From assembly GCF_003336875.1 (NCBI RefSeq), contig NZ_QGNJ01000005.1, positions 248,001 to 312,000 of the forward strand: 64,000 nucleotides of DNA, given 5' to 3'. Positions within the stretch are counted from its first letter, which is position 1. Every line of letters starts with the position of its first letter. Source of the DNA: Oleisolibacter albus (lineage in GTDB: Bacteria; Pseudomonadota; Alphaproteobacteria; Azospirillales; Azospirillaceae). The notes below the pieces were generated by a model. The model was not told the origin of the DNA, did not search any database, and saw only the letters and a program-made list of their open reading frames with translations. Shown here piece by piece: positions 36,618 through 47,199 of the stretch. A program made the position numbers and the translations under genes.

Positions 36618-37058
36618 ATGACCGATCAACCGGGAAACGACCTCCAAGTCGCAGAGTTTCTTCGCATGACGGCGGAGATTGTTTCCGCCTATGTGGGGAA
36701 GAACTCGCTGCCGACTCAGCAGATTCCGGAGGTCATCAATACCGTCTACAGTTCGCTGACGGGCTTGCAGGGAGCCCCCCGCGAACCACAGACCGAGCCA
36801 CCCCGCCCCGCCGTTCCCATCAAGAAGTCCGTCACACCGGAATACATCGTCTGCCTTGAGGACGGGAAAAAGCTGAAGATGCTGAAGCGGCATCTGCGCT
36901 CGACCTACAACATGACCCCGGATGAATACCGGGCCAAGTGGGCCCTGCCCGCCGATTACCCGATGGTGGCGCCGAACTATGCCGCCCAACGGTCGGAATT
37001 CGCCAAGAAGATCGGCCTGGGGCGCGGCGCGGCCAGGACCCCCCGACGCCGCGGCTGA
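36618..37058 (+). CDS. Ros/MucR-family transcriptional regulator with altered zinc-finger ligands
   Basis: A nucleoid-type regulator of 146 residues, of the alphaproteobacterial Ros/MucR family that controls surface polysaccharides, motility and cell cycle genes. The N-terminal oligomerisation region has [20 protein letters not shown]. The DNA-binding part is [45 protein letters not shown]. The usual second His of the finger (THY or THH) is replaced (STY), so canonical zinc binding is doubtful. Zinc-free Ros homologues are known. It has a terminator just downstream and stands alone. Confidence 0.93.
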   Translation: [146 protein letters not shown]

Positions 37059-37084
37059 CCCGCCCATCCGTCGGCACCAGCGCA

Positions 37085-37110
37085 AAAGGCCGCCCATCGG
37101 GGCGGCCTTT
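37085..37110 (+). terminator. Terminator of the MucR-type gene
   Basis: An 11-bp perfect stem (aaaggccgccc with gggcggccttt) and a 4-base loop start 27 bp after the stop codon, and a T-containing CGGCTTT follows. It can also serve the converging small gene. Confidence 0.8.
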
Positions 37111-37132
37111 CGGCTTTAAGGTTGAACGGGTC

Positions 37133-37345
37133 CTAAGGACCCGCCTTCGACAGCATATAGTTGAGTTTGCGCAGCGCCGTCTGGACCAGGGCCGCGCGCC
37201 CGGCCCGGGAAGGGCCGGAGATCACCACTTCCGTCCCGGTCCGTGGATCGATGGCGGCGACACGGACCGCGGCACCGATCTGCTGGAATTCCAGCAGGAC
37301 ATCCTGTTCGCCGAGCGGGCGACCTCCGGGAACGGTGCCGGCCAT
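37133..37345 (-). CDS. Small conserved protein, DUF6898-like
   Basis: A 70-residue protein with DVLLEFQQIGAAVRVAAIDP followed by RTGTEVVISGPSRAGRAALV. The pattern of a short beta sheet with DP-TGTEV and a basic C-terminal helix (LRKLNYMLSK) fits a small alphaproteobacterial family that I recall as DUF6898; members have been mislabelled as serine hydroxymethyltransferase. It follows the MarR gene by 7 bp and is probably cotranscribed. Confidence 0.65.
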   Translation of the reverse strand: MAGTVPGGRPLGEQDVLLEFQQIGAAVRVAAIDPRTGTEVVISGPSRAGRAALVQTALRKLNYMLSKAGP

Positions 37346-37352
37346 GACCGTC

Positions 37353-37829
37353 TCACGCAGCCGATGTCACCGCGGGGAAGGCACCGTAATCCAGCGACGA
37401 AGACCAGAACCGCTCCAGCTTGCGCATGGTGTCATTGGCCTTGGCCAATTCATCCGGCGTCAGACCGATCCGGTCCAGCATGTCCACCTGCCGCTCGAAC
37501 AGCGCACTGATGCGGTCGCGCAGCGCCAATCCCTTGTCCGACAGTCGAACCCGCACCGAGCGACGGTCATGAGCCGACCGCTCCTGGGCAAGATAGCCGT
37601 TCTCGTGCATTTTCTTGACATTATAGGAAACGTTCGACCCGAGATAATAACCGCGGGCCGTCAATTCCCCCACCGTCAAATCATCGTCGCCAATGTTATA
37701 GAGGATCAAGCTCTGCACATTGTTGATATCCTGAACCCCAAGCCGATCCAGTTCCACCTTTAGAACCTCTAGAAAATGGCGGTGGAGCCGTTCAATCAGC
37801 AGGATGCTATCGTAGTAGGGTTGCCGCAA
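37353..37829 (-). CDS. MarR-family winged-helix regulator, LdtR-like
   Basis: A 158-residue MarR protein. The recognition region LTVGELTARGYYLGSNVSYN and VKKMHENGYLAQERSAHDRR is very like that of LdtR, the alphaproteobacterial regulator linked to L,D-transpeptidase and osmotic stress genes. The C-terminal helices (LTPDELAKANDTMRKLERFW) form the dimer interface. Target genes are not in view. The N-terminus is cut as MRQPYYDSILLIERLH, the family's usual start. Confidence 0.88.
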   Translation of the reverse strand: MRQPYYDSILLIERLHRHFLEVLKVELDRLGVQDINNVQSLILYNIGDDDLTVGELTARGYYLGSNVSYNVKKMHENGYLAQERSAHDRRSVRVRLSDKGLALRDRISALFERQVDMLDRIGLTPDELAKANDTMRKLERFWSSSLDYGAFPAVTSAA

Positions 37830-38129
37830 AGCCGTCTCCCTTAGTCCCTAACCGTGAGGCGTCTTGCCTATGTCGATGGCCGTGTTTGACTATGTACCGC
37901 GGAAAACGCAACATAAAGCGCTTATTTGCGCCGTCACGGTCGGTCCATTGCCCGGATTAATCGCGTCATCGCCATCATCCGCCATAAACCCATTCATCAC
38001 ACCGGGCGCAAGAGCAACCTTCGGCTGATGCCCCGGGCGCGGATGACAGCCGGAACGCGCAGAAGTCAGAACCGGCGTCGGTTGGCCGGTGGCGACTCTG
38101 ACCGCCGCCGGCCACCGTTTCCGCAGAAA
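37830..38129. other. 300-bp gap upstream of the MarR gene
   Basis: No gene is supported. The centre (about 37880-37930) is AT-rich and contains the symmetrical AAGCGCTT within ATAAAGCGCTTAT, a possible site for the adjacent MarR protein. The rest shows nothing I recognise. Confidence 0.35.
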
Positions 38130-39212
38130 TCACGCGCCGAACGTCAAGTCGCCCTCGTCCGGTAGGGCGAAATGGCGGCCAATCATACCATCGTCTACGG
38201 CGTCCAGGCCGGCCGGGTTCCAGCGGGGGGAGCGGTCCTTGTCGACCAGAACAGCCCGGATGCCCTCATAGAAATCATGACCGGCCATGACGGCCTGGGT
38301 CATGCGGAATTCCAGCCGCATGGCATCATCGAAGGTCAGTTCCACCCCACGCCGCATCTGCGCCAACGTCACCTTGAGACTGGTCGGCGACATGGACAGG
38401 ATGGTCTTGGCCGCCTGATCGGCCCATTCGCTCCCTTCACGCACCAGGGCGGCCAGGATCGCCTCGATGCTGTCCGCGGCAAAGCAGCGGTCGATGGTTT
38501 CCCGCCAGGCGGGAAGCACCGGTTCGCCGGCCCCGACTTCATAGCGGGCGGTGATGTCGTCCGCGAACTTGTACGGGTCCGGGGCCGCGTCCCAATCGGC
38601 CCGGGTGAAATCCTGGACCAGGGCGTCGATTTCGGCACTGGGGACATGGCCGGTCCCGATGCCGAGATAGTGCAGGTCGGCCGCCTGCAGCCGCGCACCG
38701 GTCAGGGCCAGGTATGTGCCGCAATAGCCCGGCAGGCGCGGCAGGAAATAGGTGCCGCCCACGTCGGGGAACAGGCCGATCCCCGTTTCCGGCATGGCCA
38801 GCAGGGTCTTTTCGGTGGTGACACGGTGGCTGCCATGCACGGACAGGCCGACGCCCCCCCCCATGGTGATCCCGTCCAGCAGGGCGATGTAGGGCTTGGG
38901 GAAGGTCTTGATGCGGCGGTTCAGCCGGTATTCCTCGCGGAAGAAGTCAGCAGTCAGCCGGCCATCGCCCTGCCCCGCCTGCCGGGCCTTACCGGCGTCC
39001 CAGACGGCACGCACGTCGCCACCGGCGCAGAAGGCGCGGTCCCCGGCACCGCGTATGACGACGGCCCGGATACCGGGATCACCGGCCCAGGCCCGCAGGG
39101 CCGGATCAATCACCCGGATCATGTCCAGGGTAAGGGCATTCAGGGCCTTCGGCCGGTTGAGCGTGATCAGGCCGATCGGCCCATGCACGGCACAGAGGAC
39201 ATCCTCGGTCAC
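38130..39212 (-). CDS. 3-hydroxyisobutyryl-CoA hydrolase
   Basis: A crotonase-fold hydrolase of valine degradation, 360 residues from the GTG at 39212. It has the oxyanion-hole segment AFCAGGDVRAVWD and the catalytic segment AMPETGIGLFPDVGGTYFLP with the Glu and Asp of the HIBCH branch. The C-terminal extension with SPTSLKVTLAQMRRG is typical. GTG is preferred since GGGAAGGA lies just upstream; an ATG at 39242 would add 10 residues without a good site. Other valine-pathway genes are not adjacent. Confidence 0.9.
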   Translation of the reverse strand: MTEDVLCAVHGPIGLITLNRPKALNALTLDMIRVIDPALRAWAGDPGIRAVVIRGAGDRAFCAGGDVRAVWDAGKARQAGQGDGRLTADFFREEYRLNRRIKTFPKPYIALLDGITMGGGVGLSVHGSHRVTTEKTLLAMPETGIGLFPDVGGTYFLPRLPGYCGTYLALTGARLQAADLHYLGIGTGHVPSAEIDALVQDFTRADWDAAPDPYKFADDITARYEVGAGEPVLPAWRETIDRCFAADSIEAILAALVREGSEWADQAAKTILSMSPTSLKVTLAQMRRGVELTFDDAMRLEFRMTQAVMAGHDFYEGIRAVLVDKDRSPRWNPAGLDAVDDGMIGRHFALPDEGDLTFGA

Positions 39213-39504
39213 GAATCCTTCCCTTCTCTTTGCTGGTCCCATCAGACCGTCAGCCGATGGACGATCTGGGCCTGTTAACAGCCGGGCACGGCCTGCGGGT
39301 TGCGGTCATCCTGATGCCGATGACCGCCCGCCCCACGATCATGAACAGACACGCCGCTGTCAATTGATGGCCGCAGACAGTGCCGGATTGCCGCCCCCGG
39401 CCCGTGGTCGCCGCCGATGCGGGTCCGGCGGGAGCGGGAACTCACTCCACTGCCGCACCGTTGCCTTGTCGCACTCCAGACGCGGATGACGAAAGGGTGG
39501 GGCC

Positions 39505-40440
39505 ATGAAGATCAGTGTCGTGCTGAACCGCATGGCCGGATCGCTGCTCGGGCGTCCTGCCGAAGACGTCGTGGCCGCAATTGAAACCGCATTCCAGGCC
39601 GCCGGACACCAGATCGTCTGCGCCGCCGTGTCCGGTGAGGCGCTGGAGACGAAGATCCGCACGGCCGCCGCCGGCGACGCGGATGTGGTCATGGTCGGCG
39701 GCGGCGACGGAACCATCGCCACCGCGGCCCAGATCCTGACCGGCACCGGCAAGGCCCTGGGCGTGCTGCCCCTCGGCACAATGAACCTGCTAGCCCGGGA
39801 CCTGGGGCTGCCGCTGGACCTGCCCGCGGCCATCGCCGTGCTGGCCGACGGGGAGATTGCCGCCATCGACATGGCGGAGGTCAATGGCCGTCCCGTCCTC
39901 AACAATTCCGTTATCGGCCTCTATGCCCGCATGGTGCAGGAGCGGGAGCACCAGCGCGGCATCCGCAACATCAGCAAATGGCCGGCCATGGGCCTGGCCT
40001 TTCTGAAGACGCTGATCGACTATCCCCGCCTGGAGGTGGAACTCGATCTGGACGGTGGACGGCGGCGGGTGCTGACACCAATCCTGGCCGTTGCCAACAA
40101 TGCCTATGACCGTGGTCTCGGCCCTGTTCCCACCCGGTCCAACCTCAGCGCCGGCATCCTGGCCGTCTATATCGGCCGTCACCGCAGCAGGCTGCATTTC
40201 CTGCGCCTGTTCGGCCGGTTCGTGACCGGCGCCTGGATCGATGATCCCGATCTGGAGGTGCATCTGGTGAAGGAGGTGACCGTCCATGCGCGCCGGCGCA
40301 TGCTGCGCGTCGCCAATGACGGCGAGGTTCACTGGACCCGGATGCCGCTGCACTACCGCATTATTCCCGACGGCCTGCGCGTGCTGCGTCCGCGCCGCGA
40401 TGCGGCGGGAGAACCGCTGCTGCTGCGGACATCGGCCTGA
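39505..40440 (+). CDS. Diacylglycerol kinase family lipid kinase
   Basis: A 311-residue protein with the DAGK catalytic domain: MKISVVLNRMAGSLLG at the start, VMVGGGDGTIATAAQILT with the GGGDGT nucleotide motif, and LPLGTMNLLARDLGL. The substrate may be diacylglycerol or another lipid alcohol. The ATG is preceded by GGGTGGGG. It is 11 bp upstream of a phosphoesterase gene, and the pair is likely one transcript. Confidence 0.88.
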   Translation: MKISVVLNRMAGSLLGRPAEDVVAAIETAFQAAGHQIVCAAVSGEALETKIRTAAAGDADVVMVGGGDGTIATAAQILTGTGKALGVLPLGTMNLLARDLGLPLDLPAAIAVLADGEIAAIDMAEVNGRPVLNNSVIGLYARMVQEREHQRGIRNISKWPAMGLAFLKTLIDYPRLEVELDLDGGRRRVLTPILAVANNAYDRGLGPVPTRSNLSAGILAVYIGRHRSRLHFLRLFGRFVTGAWIDDPDLEVHLVKEVTVHARRRMLRVANDGEVHWTRMPLHYRIIPDGLRVLRPRRDAAGEPLLLRTSA

Positions 40441-40451
40441 GGAGCGGCGCC

Positions 40452-42468
<2,017 letters not shown>

Positions 42469-42477
42469 TTCCGGCGC

Positions 42478-43065
42478 TTATCCCTGGGGACGCGGCGGCG
42501 GCACCAGATGGGCCGTCTCCGCGTCCAGCCGGCCGGCACAGGCCAGCTTGCCCGGCCCATTGCCGAAGGCCTCGCCCGGCGGTACCCGCAGGGTCACTTC
42601 CAACAGCACCAGATCCAGCAGGCCGGCCGCGAAATCGTCGGGCAGCGGTTCCGACCGGCGGACATCGGACCCGAACACCCGCTTCAGATACCAGTGCGGC
42701 CCCTCGGCGCCGCCGGGCGCGCCGGCCAGCAACTGCTCACGGACCGCAGTGAACAGTTCGCGGCATTGCGCCTCGGTGCGCTGTCGCTCCGGCAAGGCCA
42801 GGGAGACATAGGCCAGCACACGCCGGTCGAACGGCCGGTAGAAGGCACCGACCCGCACGGGGCCGGCACGGTTGGAACCGGGGAATGCCGTTTGAACGGC
42901 TGCCGTCAGATCGCGCTCCAGCCGCAGCATGCCCCAGTCCAGCAGGCTGACCGGAGTCCGTCCGAGATAATCGGTGGCAGTCTGAGCGGAGGGGGCGTCC
43001 TGCTGCGCGGCGGCCGTGGCCACCAGCAGGACCGATACCGCAAGCCCGCCGAACATCCGCCGCAT
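42478..43065 (-). CDS. Hypothetical secreted protein, 195 residues
   Basis: An N-terminal signal peptide (MRRMFGGLAVSVLLVATAAAQ) is followed by a soluble domain I do not recognise. Distinct segments are LLDWGMLRLERDLTAAVQ, GAFYRPFDRRVLAYVSLALP and RTEAQCRELFTAVREQLLAG. It has two Cys in the mature part (one in AQCREL, one in LACAG), which could form a disulfide. It is convergent with hemB and 66 bp from the next gene on the same strand. Confidence 0.72.
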   Translation of the reverse strand: MRRMFGGLAVSVLLVATAAAQQDAPSAQTATDYLGRTPVSLLDWGMLRLERDLTAAVQTAFPGSNRAGPVRVGAFYRPFDRRVLAYVSLALPERQRTEAQCRELFTAVREQLLAGAPGGAEGPHWYLKRVFGSDVRRSEPLPDDFAAGLLDLVLLEVTLRVPPGEAFGNGPGKLACAGRLDAETAHLVPPPRPQG

Positions 43066-43131
43066 GCCGCCATCCCCCTGCGCGTCCGCACCCCAGTTCC
43101 GAACAGTGTAAACAGCAGCTCTGGCCCGTTG

Positions 43132-44133
43132 TCAGCCCGCTATAGCGGCAAGAAAGGTCAGCAGGCAGCGGTCATGCCACGGACCGCCGCGTCCATGGAA
43201 GCCCACATGACCGCCATGGGCCGGCAGGAGCGGCAGCAGATCGGGATTGTCCCGCCACCTCACCGCCTGATAGCTGGCCCCGGGTATCCAGGGATCGTCC
43301 AGCGCATGGATGATCAGGGTCGGCACCGGAATGGCCTGCAGGAACTGGCGGGCGGAGTTGACGCGGTAATATTCTTCGGCCCCGCTCCAGCCGTTCCAGG
43401 GGCCGACGATGGTGTCATCGAACTCCCACACCGAACGCGCCGCAGCGGCGGCGGCCAGCCAGCGCGGTTCCAGCAGGGCGGCACTGGCCGCCATCTCCTG
43501 CTTCATCTTGCCCAGCAGCCAGGAATGATAGGGGCGATTGCCCGGGTCCAGGAAACGGCGCGAGGCAGCGGCGAGATCGATGGGCGCCGAGACGGACGCA
43601 CCGGCCACCACCAGGGCCGGCAGGTCTCCCTCGCCCAGCAGCTTGAGAACGGCATTGCCGCCGAGCGAATAGCCCACCGGTACGACACCGGCGGCGGTCA
43701 GGTCCGCGGGCAGTTGGGCCAACACGGCCCGCAGGTCGTCCGTGCGCCCGGCATGATACCGCTGCCGGGCCATTCCACAGCCAGGACCGGCGCCCCGGAG
43801 ATTCAGGCGCAGCACCGGATAGCCCTGGGCGATCAGGGCCTGCGCCGTTGCCAGCATGTAATAGCTGCTGTCGCAGCCGCTCAGTCCATGCACCAGCAGC
43901 ACCAGCGGGCGCCCGGCGTCAGGCTCCGACGGGCGGTTCAGCCGGGCCAGCAGGCTGTCGCCGCTGCCGTCGGGCATGGGGAAGTCCAGCCGCTCGCCCG
44001 GCTCCAACGGGAAGCGGGGCCGCACCAGCGTGTTGCGCACCGTCTGCAGATGCGCGCCGATCCACGGAAAACGCTGCCGGAACGGCTCGACCGGCAAGGG
44101 GCCGGCCGGCCGGCGCCCGAGCCGATCAGGCAT
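43132..44133 (-). CDS. Alpha/beta hydrolase, YheT family
   Basis: A 333-residue alpha/beta hydrolase. The N-terminal FPWIGAHLQTVRNTLVRP and LVHGLSGCDSSYYMLATAQA are characteristic of the YheT/ABHD1-3 branch; the nucleophile Ser is in GYSLGGNAVLKLLGE, and the C-terminal HGGHVGFHGRGGPWHD carries the catalytic His. Substrate is unknown, possibly an ester or lipid. Its start overlaps the stop of the upstream hydrolase gene by 8 bp. Confidence 0.9.
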   Translation of the reverse strand: MPDRLGRRPAGPLPVEPFRQRFPWIGAHLQTVRNTLVRPRFPLEPGERLDFPMPDGSGDSLLARLNRPSEPDAGRPLVLLVHGLSGCDSSYYMLATAQALIAQGYPVLRLNLRGAGPGCGMARQRYHAGRTDDLRAVLAQLPADLTAAGVVPVGYSLGGNAVLKLLGEGDLPALVVAGASVSAPIDLAAASRRFLDPGNRPYHSWLLGKMKQEMAASAALLEPRWLAAAAAARSVWEFDDTIVGPWNGWSGAEEYYRVNSARQFLQAIPVPTLIIHALDDPWIPGASYQAVRWRDNPDLLPLLPAHGGHVGFHGRGGPWHDRCLLTFLAAIAG

Positions 44134-44980
44134 CGGCCAGGAACCCGCGGATGGCGGCGATCTGGGCCGGGTCCATCAGGGCCGGCGCGTGGCCGGCGTC
44201 CGGCACCTCCACCAGCGCCGCCTTCGGCCCTTCGACTGTCATACGGGCCGCTGTTTCGGCCAGCAGCAGATCGGACTGCACGCCCCGCAGCACCAGCACA
44301 CGGGCGCGGATCTGCGCCCAGACCGGCCAGAGATCGACATCCGTCAGCGGGACACCGGTGAAAGCCTTGGCGATGGCGGGATCATAGGCCAGGGCATAGC
44401 CCCCCTCGGGCAGGCGCCGGGCACTGTGTTCGGCCAGATGGCGCCATTGCGCATCCTCCAGCGCACCGAACCCGTCATAATGGCTGCGCAGATAGGCCTC
44501 GACCCCCGCCAGATCGGCGAAGCGGGGATCACGACCGACATAATCGGCGATGCGCTGCAGCGCGGCCTTAGGCACGAACGGACCGACATCATTGATGACC
44601 AGCCGGCGGATGGGACTGCGCGGCTGCGCCGCCAGCAGCATGCCGATCAGCCCGCCCATGCTGGTGCCGATCCAGTCCACCGTCTCCACATCGAGCCGGG
44701 CCAGCAGCACGGCCATGTCGGCGAGATATTGCGGATAGCCGTAGAGATCGGGGTTGGCCAGGGCGTCGCTGTGACCGCGGCCGACCACATCGGGGCAGAT
44801 GACCCGGGCATTGAGGCTGGCGGCCAGATCGCGTGCCAGCACGTCGAAATCACGGCCGTTGCGCGTCAGCCCATGCACACAGACGATGGTACGCGCACCG
44901 CGGCCCCATTCCGTGTAGGCCATGCGGTGGAACCCGGTGGCGGACAGACCGAGAACGGATTTTTCCACGAAGTCCGGCAT
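44126..44980 (-). CDS. Alpha/beta hydrolase
   Basis: A 284-residue hydrolase with the oxyanion motif VCVHGLTRNGRDFD, the nucleophile elbow WIGTSMGGLIGMLLA and a C-terminal VPDAGHAPALMDP with the catalytic His. It resembles carboxylesterases and lactonases of bacteria; substrate is unknown. The start at 44980 (MPDFVEKSV) has GGGAGG 7 bp upstream. It is the first of two overlapping hydrolase genes and 68 bp after the decarboxylase. Confidence 0.88.
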   Translation of the reverse strand: MPDFVEKSVLGLSATGFHRMAYTEWGRGARTIVCVHGLTRNGRDFDVLARDLAASLNARVICPDVVGRGHSDALANPDLYGYPQYLADMAVLLARLDVETVDWIGTSMGGLIGMLLAAQPRSPIRRLVINDVGPFVPKAALQRIADYVGRDPRFADLAGVEAYLRSHYDGFGALEDAQWRHLAEHSARRLPEGGYALAYDPAIAKAFTGVPLTDVDLWPVWAQIRARVLVLRGVQSDLLLAETAARMTVEGPKAALVEVPDAGHAPALMDPAQIAAIRGFLADA

Positions 44981-45048
44981 CCGCCCGCCTCCCGCTGCAT
45001 GTTTTCCCGTGCCCCTGCTTAGCACGGGCACGGGCGGGTGGTGAAGAT

Positions 45049-46233
45049 TCAGGCGGCGATATGGGCCGGTTCCGGTGGACGCATGGCCGGTTCGGGCAGG
45101 AAGGCCCCGTCACGCACGACAACCGTCTCATCCGCATGGAAGCCATTGAAACCGGTCCGGGTCACGCCGGTATAGGCCCCCGCCTGCCCGATCTCGATCC
45201 AGTCCCCCTCGCGGATGTCCGCCGGCAGCATGTAGGGTCCCGGCAACTGGTCATAACAGTCGCAGGTGGGGCCGAACAGGCTGAAGGGCCGCAGCGGCGC
45301 CGTTGCCTGTCCACCGGGCCGGATGATCCGCATGGGCAGATGGATGCCGGGGAATTTCAGATCGCAGAGCGAGCCATAGACCCCGTCATTGAGATAGAGG
45401 TGGTCGTCGCGACGCAGTTCCACCCGGACCACGATCGAGGCGCCCGCCGCCACCATGCCGCGGCCGGGTTCACACCAGACCTGACAGTCCGCCGGCGGCG
45501 CGATCAGATCAAGCCCGGCCCGGATGGCCTGAAAGAAATCGTCCAGCGGAGGGGGCTGAGGACCCACATAGGAGGTGGGGAAGCCGCCCCCCACATCGAT
45601 CACCGCTGGAGCAACCTCGGCCCGGTCCAGGCACTGCCGGGCCAGGGTGCAGGCCGCCAGATAGCTGGTCGGCGTCATGCACTGGCTGCCCACATGGAAG
45701 CACAGGCCGACACGCAGTCCGCGGGCGGCCGCGGCCCGCATCAGGGCCGCCCCCTGCTCCACCGAACAGCCGAACTTGCCGCCCAGATCATAGACGGCCG
45801 CCCCGCGCGCCGTGGCCAGGCGGACCATGACCACGAGATCACCGGCATGGCCGGTGCAATCCCACAGCTTCTCCAGCTCGTCGGCATGATCGACGACGAA
45901 ATGGCGCAGTCCATGGCGCTCATAGGCCGTGCGGATGGCCTCCCGCGCTTTCACCGGATGCATGAAATAGCAGCCGGCCTCGGGGAACTGACGGCGGACC
46001 GTCTCGATCTCGGCCAGGCTGGCCGTATCGAAATGGCGGATGCCGCCATCCCACAGCGCCTGGAGCACCAGCGGATCGGGGTTGCATTTGACGGCGTAGA
46101 GCACCTCACCGGGGAAGCCGGTGACGAAGGCCCGGGCGCGGTCGGCAAGGACCTGGGGGCGATAGCAGGTGACCGGACGATCCGGTCGCAGGGCCGCCAC
46201 CATGGCGGCGGCATCGGCGAAACTCTGCTGCAT
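45049..46233 (-). CDS. Ornithine/lysine decarboxylase (type III, PLP)
   Basis: A eukaryotic-type (alanine racemase fold) decarboxylase of polyamine synthesis, 394 residues. The PLP Lys is in VLYAVKCNPDP; other motifs are GLCFHVGSQ, IDVGGGFP, CEPGRGMVA and the active-site Cys motif FGPTCDCYDQL. The start at 46233 (MQQSFADAAAM) follows GGAGAAG. Substrate could be ornithine, lysine or both. It is single, with a 327-bp gap upstream. Confidence 0.92.
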   Translation of the reverse strand: MQQSFADAAAMVAALRPDRPVTCYRPQVLADRARAFVTGFPGEVLYAVKCNPDPLVLQALWDGGIRHFDTASLAEIETVRRQFPEAGCYFMHPVKAREAIRTAYERHGLRHFVVDHADELEKLWDCTGHAGDLVVMVRLATARGAAVYDLGGKFGCSVEQGAALMRAAAARGLRVGLCFHVGSQCMTPTSYLAACTLARQCLDRAEVAPAVIDVGGGFPTSYVGPQPPPLDDFFQAIRAGLDLIAPPADCQVWCEPGRGMVAAGASIVVRVELRRDDHLYLNDGVYGSLCDLKFPGIHLPMRIIRPGGQATAPLRPFSLFGPTCDCYDQLPGPYMLPADIREGDWIEIGQAGAYTGVTRTGFNGFHADETVVVRDGAFLPEPAMRPPEPAHIAA

Positions 46234-46560
46234 GGGCCGGCTTCTCCGCATGATCGGGCGCGGCCGTCCGGCGCCCGGTTCTGGCTGGCAGTGGGTTCTG
46301 GCGGACACTCGGTTCTTGGCAATTCCGGCGGCCCCCGACCGCAAAGCGGCACGGACCACCTCTCCCTGTCACCTTGATTAAGGCAGCCGACCCAATGGTT
46401 TGGAAGCCCCCCACAAAAAAAGAAACCGCGCCCGCCCCGAGGGCCGCTACGGCCACGGAATACAAAGCAAGCCCCCTGGAATCCGATTTTTTATTGCACA
46501 GACCGCCCGCAGGCCGTCGCGCAGACGCCGGATTCGACGGAGCCGACGTAAGAATCAAGC
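46234..46560. other. 327-bp gap upstream of the decarboxylase
   Basis: No supported gene. It is locally less GC-rich, and has an A tract on the plus strand (46421-46428 region, T tract on the minus strand) that may belong to the end of the flavin reductase transcript. I see no convincing promoter or riboswitch; an upstream-ORF function cannot be excluded. Confidence 0.35.
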
Positions 46561-47040
46561 TCAGGCCAGTTTGTTATACCCGCCACGGAAATAGAGCAGC
46601 GGCCGCCCGTCGGACCGGCTCCACAGCCGGACCACGCGCCCGACCAGGATCACATGGTCCCCGCCGTCATGCATGGCGTGACGGATACAGTCCAGCGACG
46701 CCAGACCGCCGGGAATCACGGGCGCCCCGGTTTCCCAATACTGGGGATCGACCCCAGCCCAGCGCTCGTCGGGTGGCCCGCCGGCAAAGGCGCGGGACAA
46801 CGGCTTCTGCTCCTCGGCCAGCATGGTCAGGGCAAAGCCGGGGGCCTGGGAGAAAGCAGCCAGACTCTCCGCCTCCCGGTCCAGACAGAACAGCACCAGC
46901 GGCGGGTCCAGGGAGACGGAGGCGACACTGTTGACCGTGACCCCCAGCGGCCGGCCATCCACGGTCCGGGTTGTCGCCACGCAGACCCCGGTGGCGAAAC
47001 AGCCCAGGGCATCACGGAAGGCGCGGGCATCCAGGCTCAT
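46561..47040 (-). CDS. Flavin reductase family protein (HpaC-like)
   Basis: A 159-residue flavin reductase that would supply reduced FMN or FAD to a monooxygenase. Motifs are ALGCFATGVCVATT, LGVTVNSVASVSLDPPLVLF and DHVILVGRVVRLWSR with the C-terminal LLYFRGGYNKL. No monooxygenase partner is adjacent. It is divergent from motB with a 159-bp gap. Confidence 0.9.
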   Translation of the reverse strand: MSLDARAFRDALGCFATGVCVATTRTVDGRPLGVTVNSVASVSLDPPLVLFCLDREAESLAAFSQAPGFALTMLAEEQKPLSRAFAGGPPDERWAGVDPQYWETGAPVIPGGLASLDCIRHAMHDGGDHVILVGRVVRLWSRSDGRPLLYFRGGYNKLA

Positions 47041-47199
47041 GCGGGGGCAACTCCAGCGTCGGACGGTGAGGACGGATCAACCCCTAGCCGACCTGTCAAG
47101 CGGGCGCAAGGTCACAGCGCTGACCGAAGATGTCCATTTGCGTCGCCCCCCCACCTTGTTACAGTCGCCAAAGGGTTGATCCGGAACGAGTGCTCCCTG

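Noticed and set aside
45006-45034. A 9-bp GC hairpin between the decarboxylase and hydrolase genes
   Set aside because: On the transcribed strand it is followed by A residues rather than T, so I do not call a terminator; no other role can be supported.
46374-46934. A 186-codon plus-strand open frame between the decarboxylase and flavin reductase
   Set aside because: Most of it is antisense to the flavin reductase gene and is Arg/Pro-rich with no recognisable domain.
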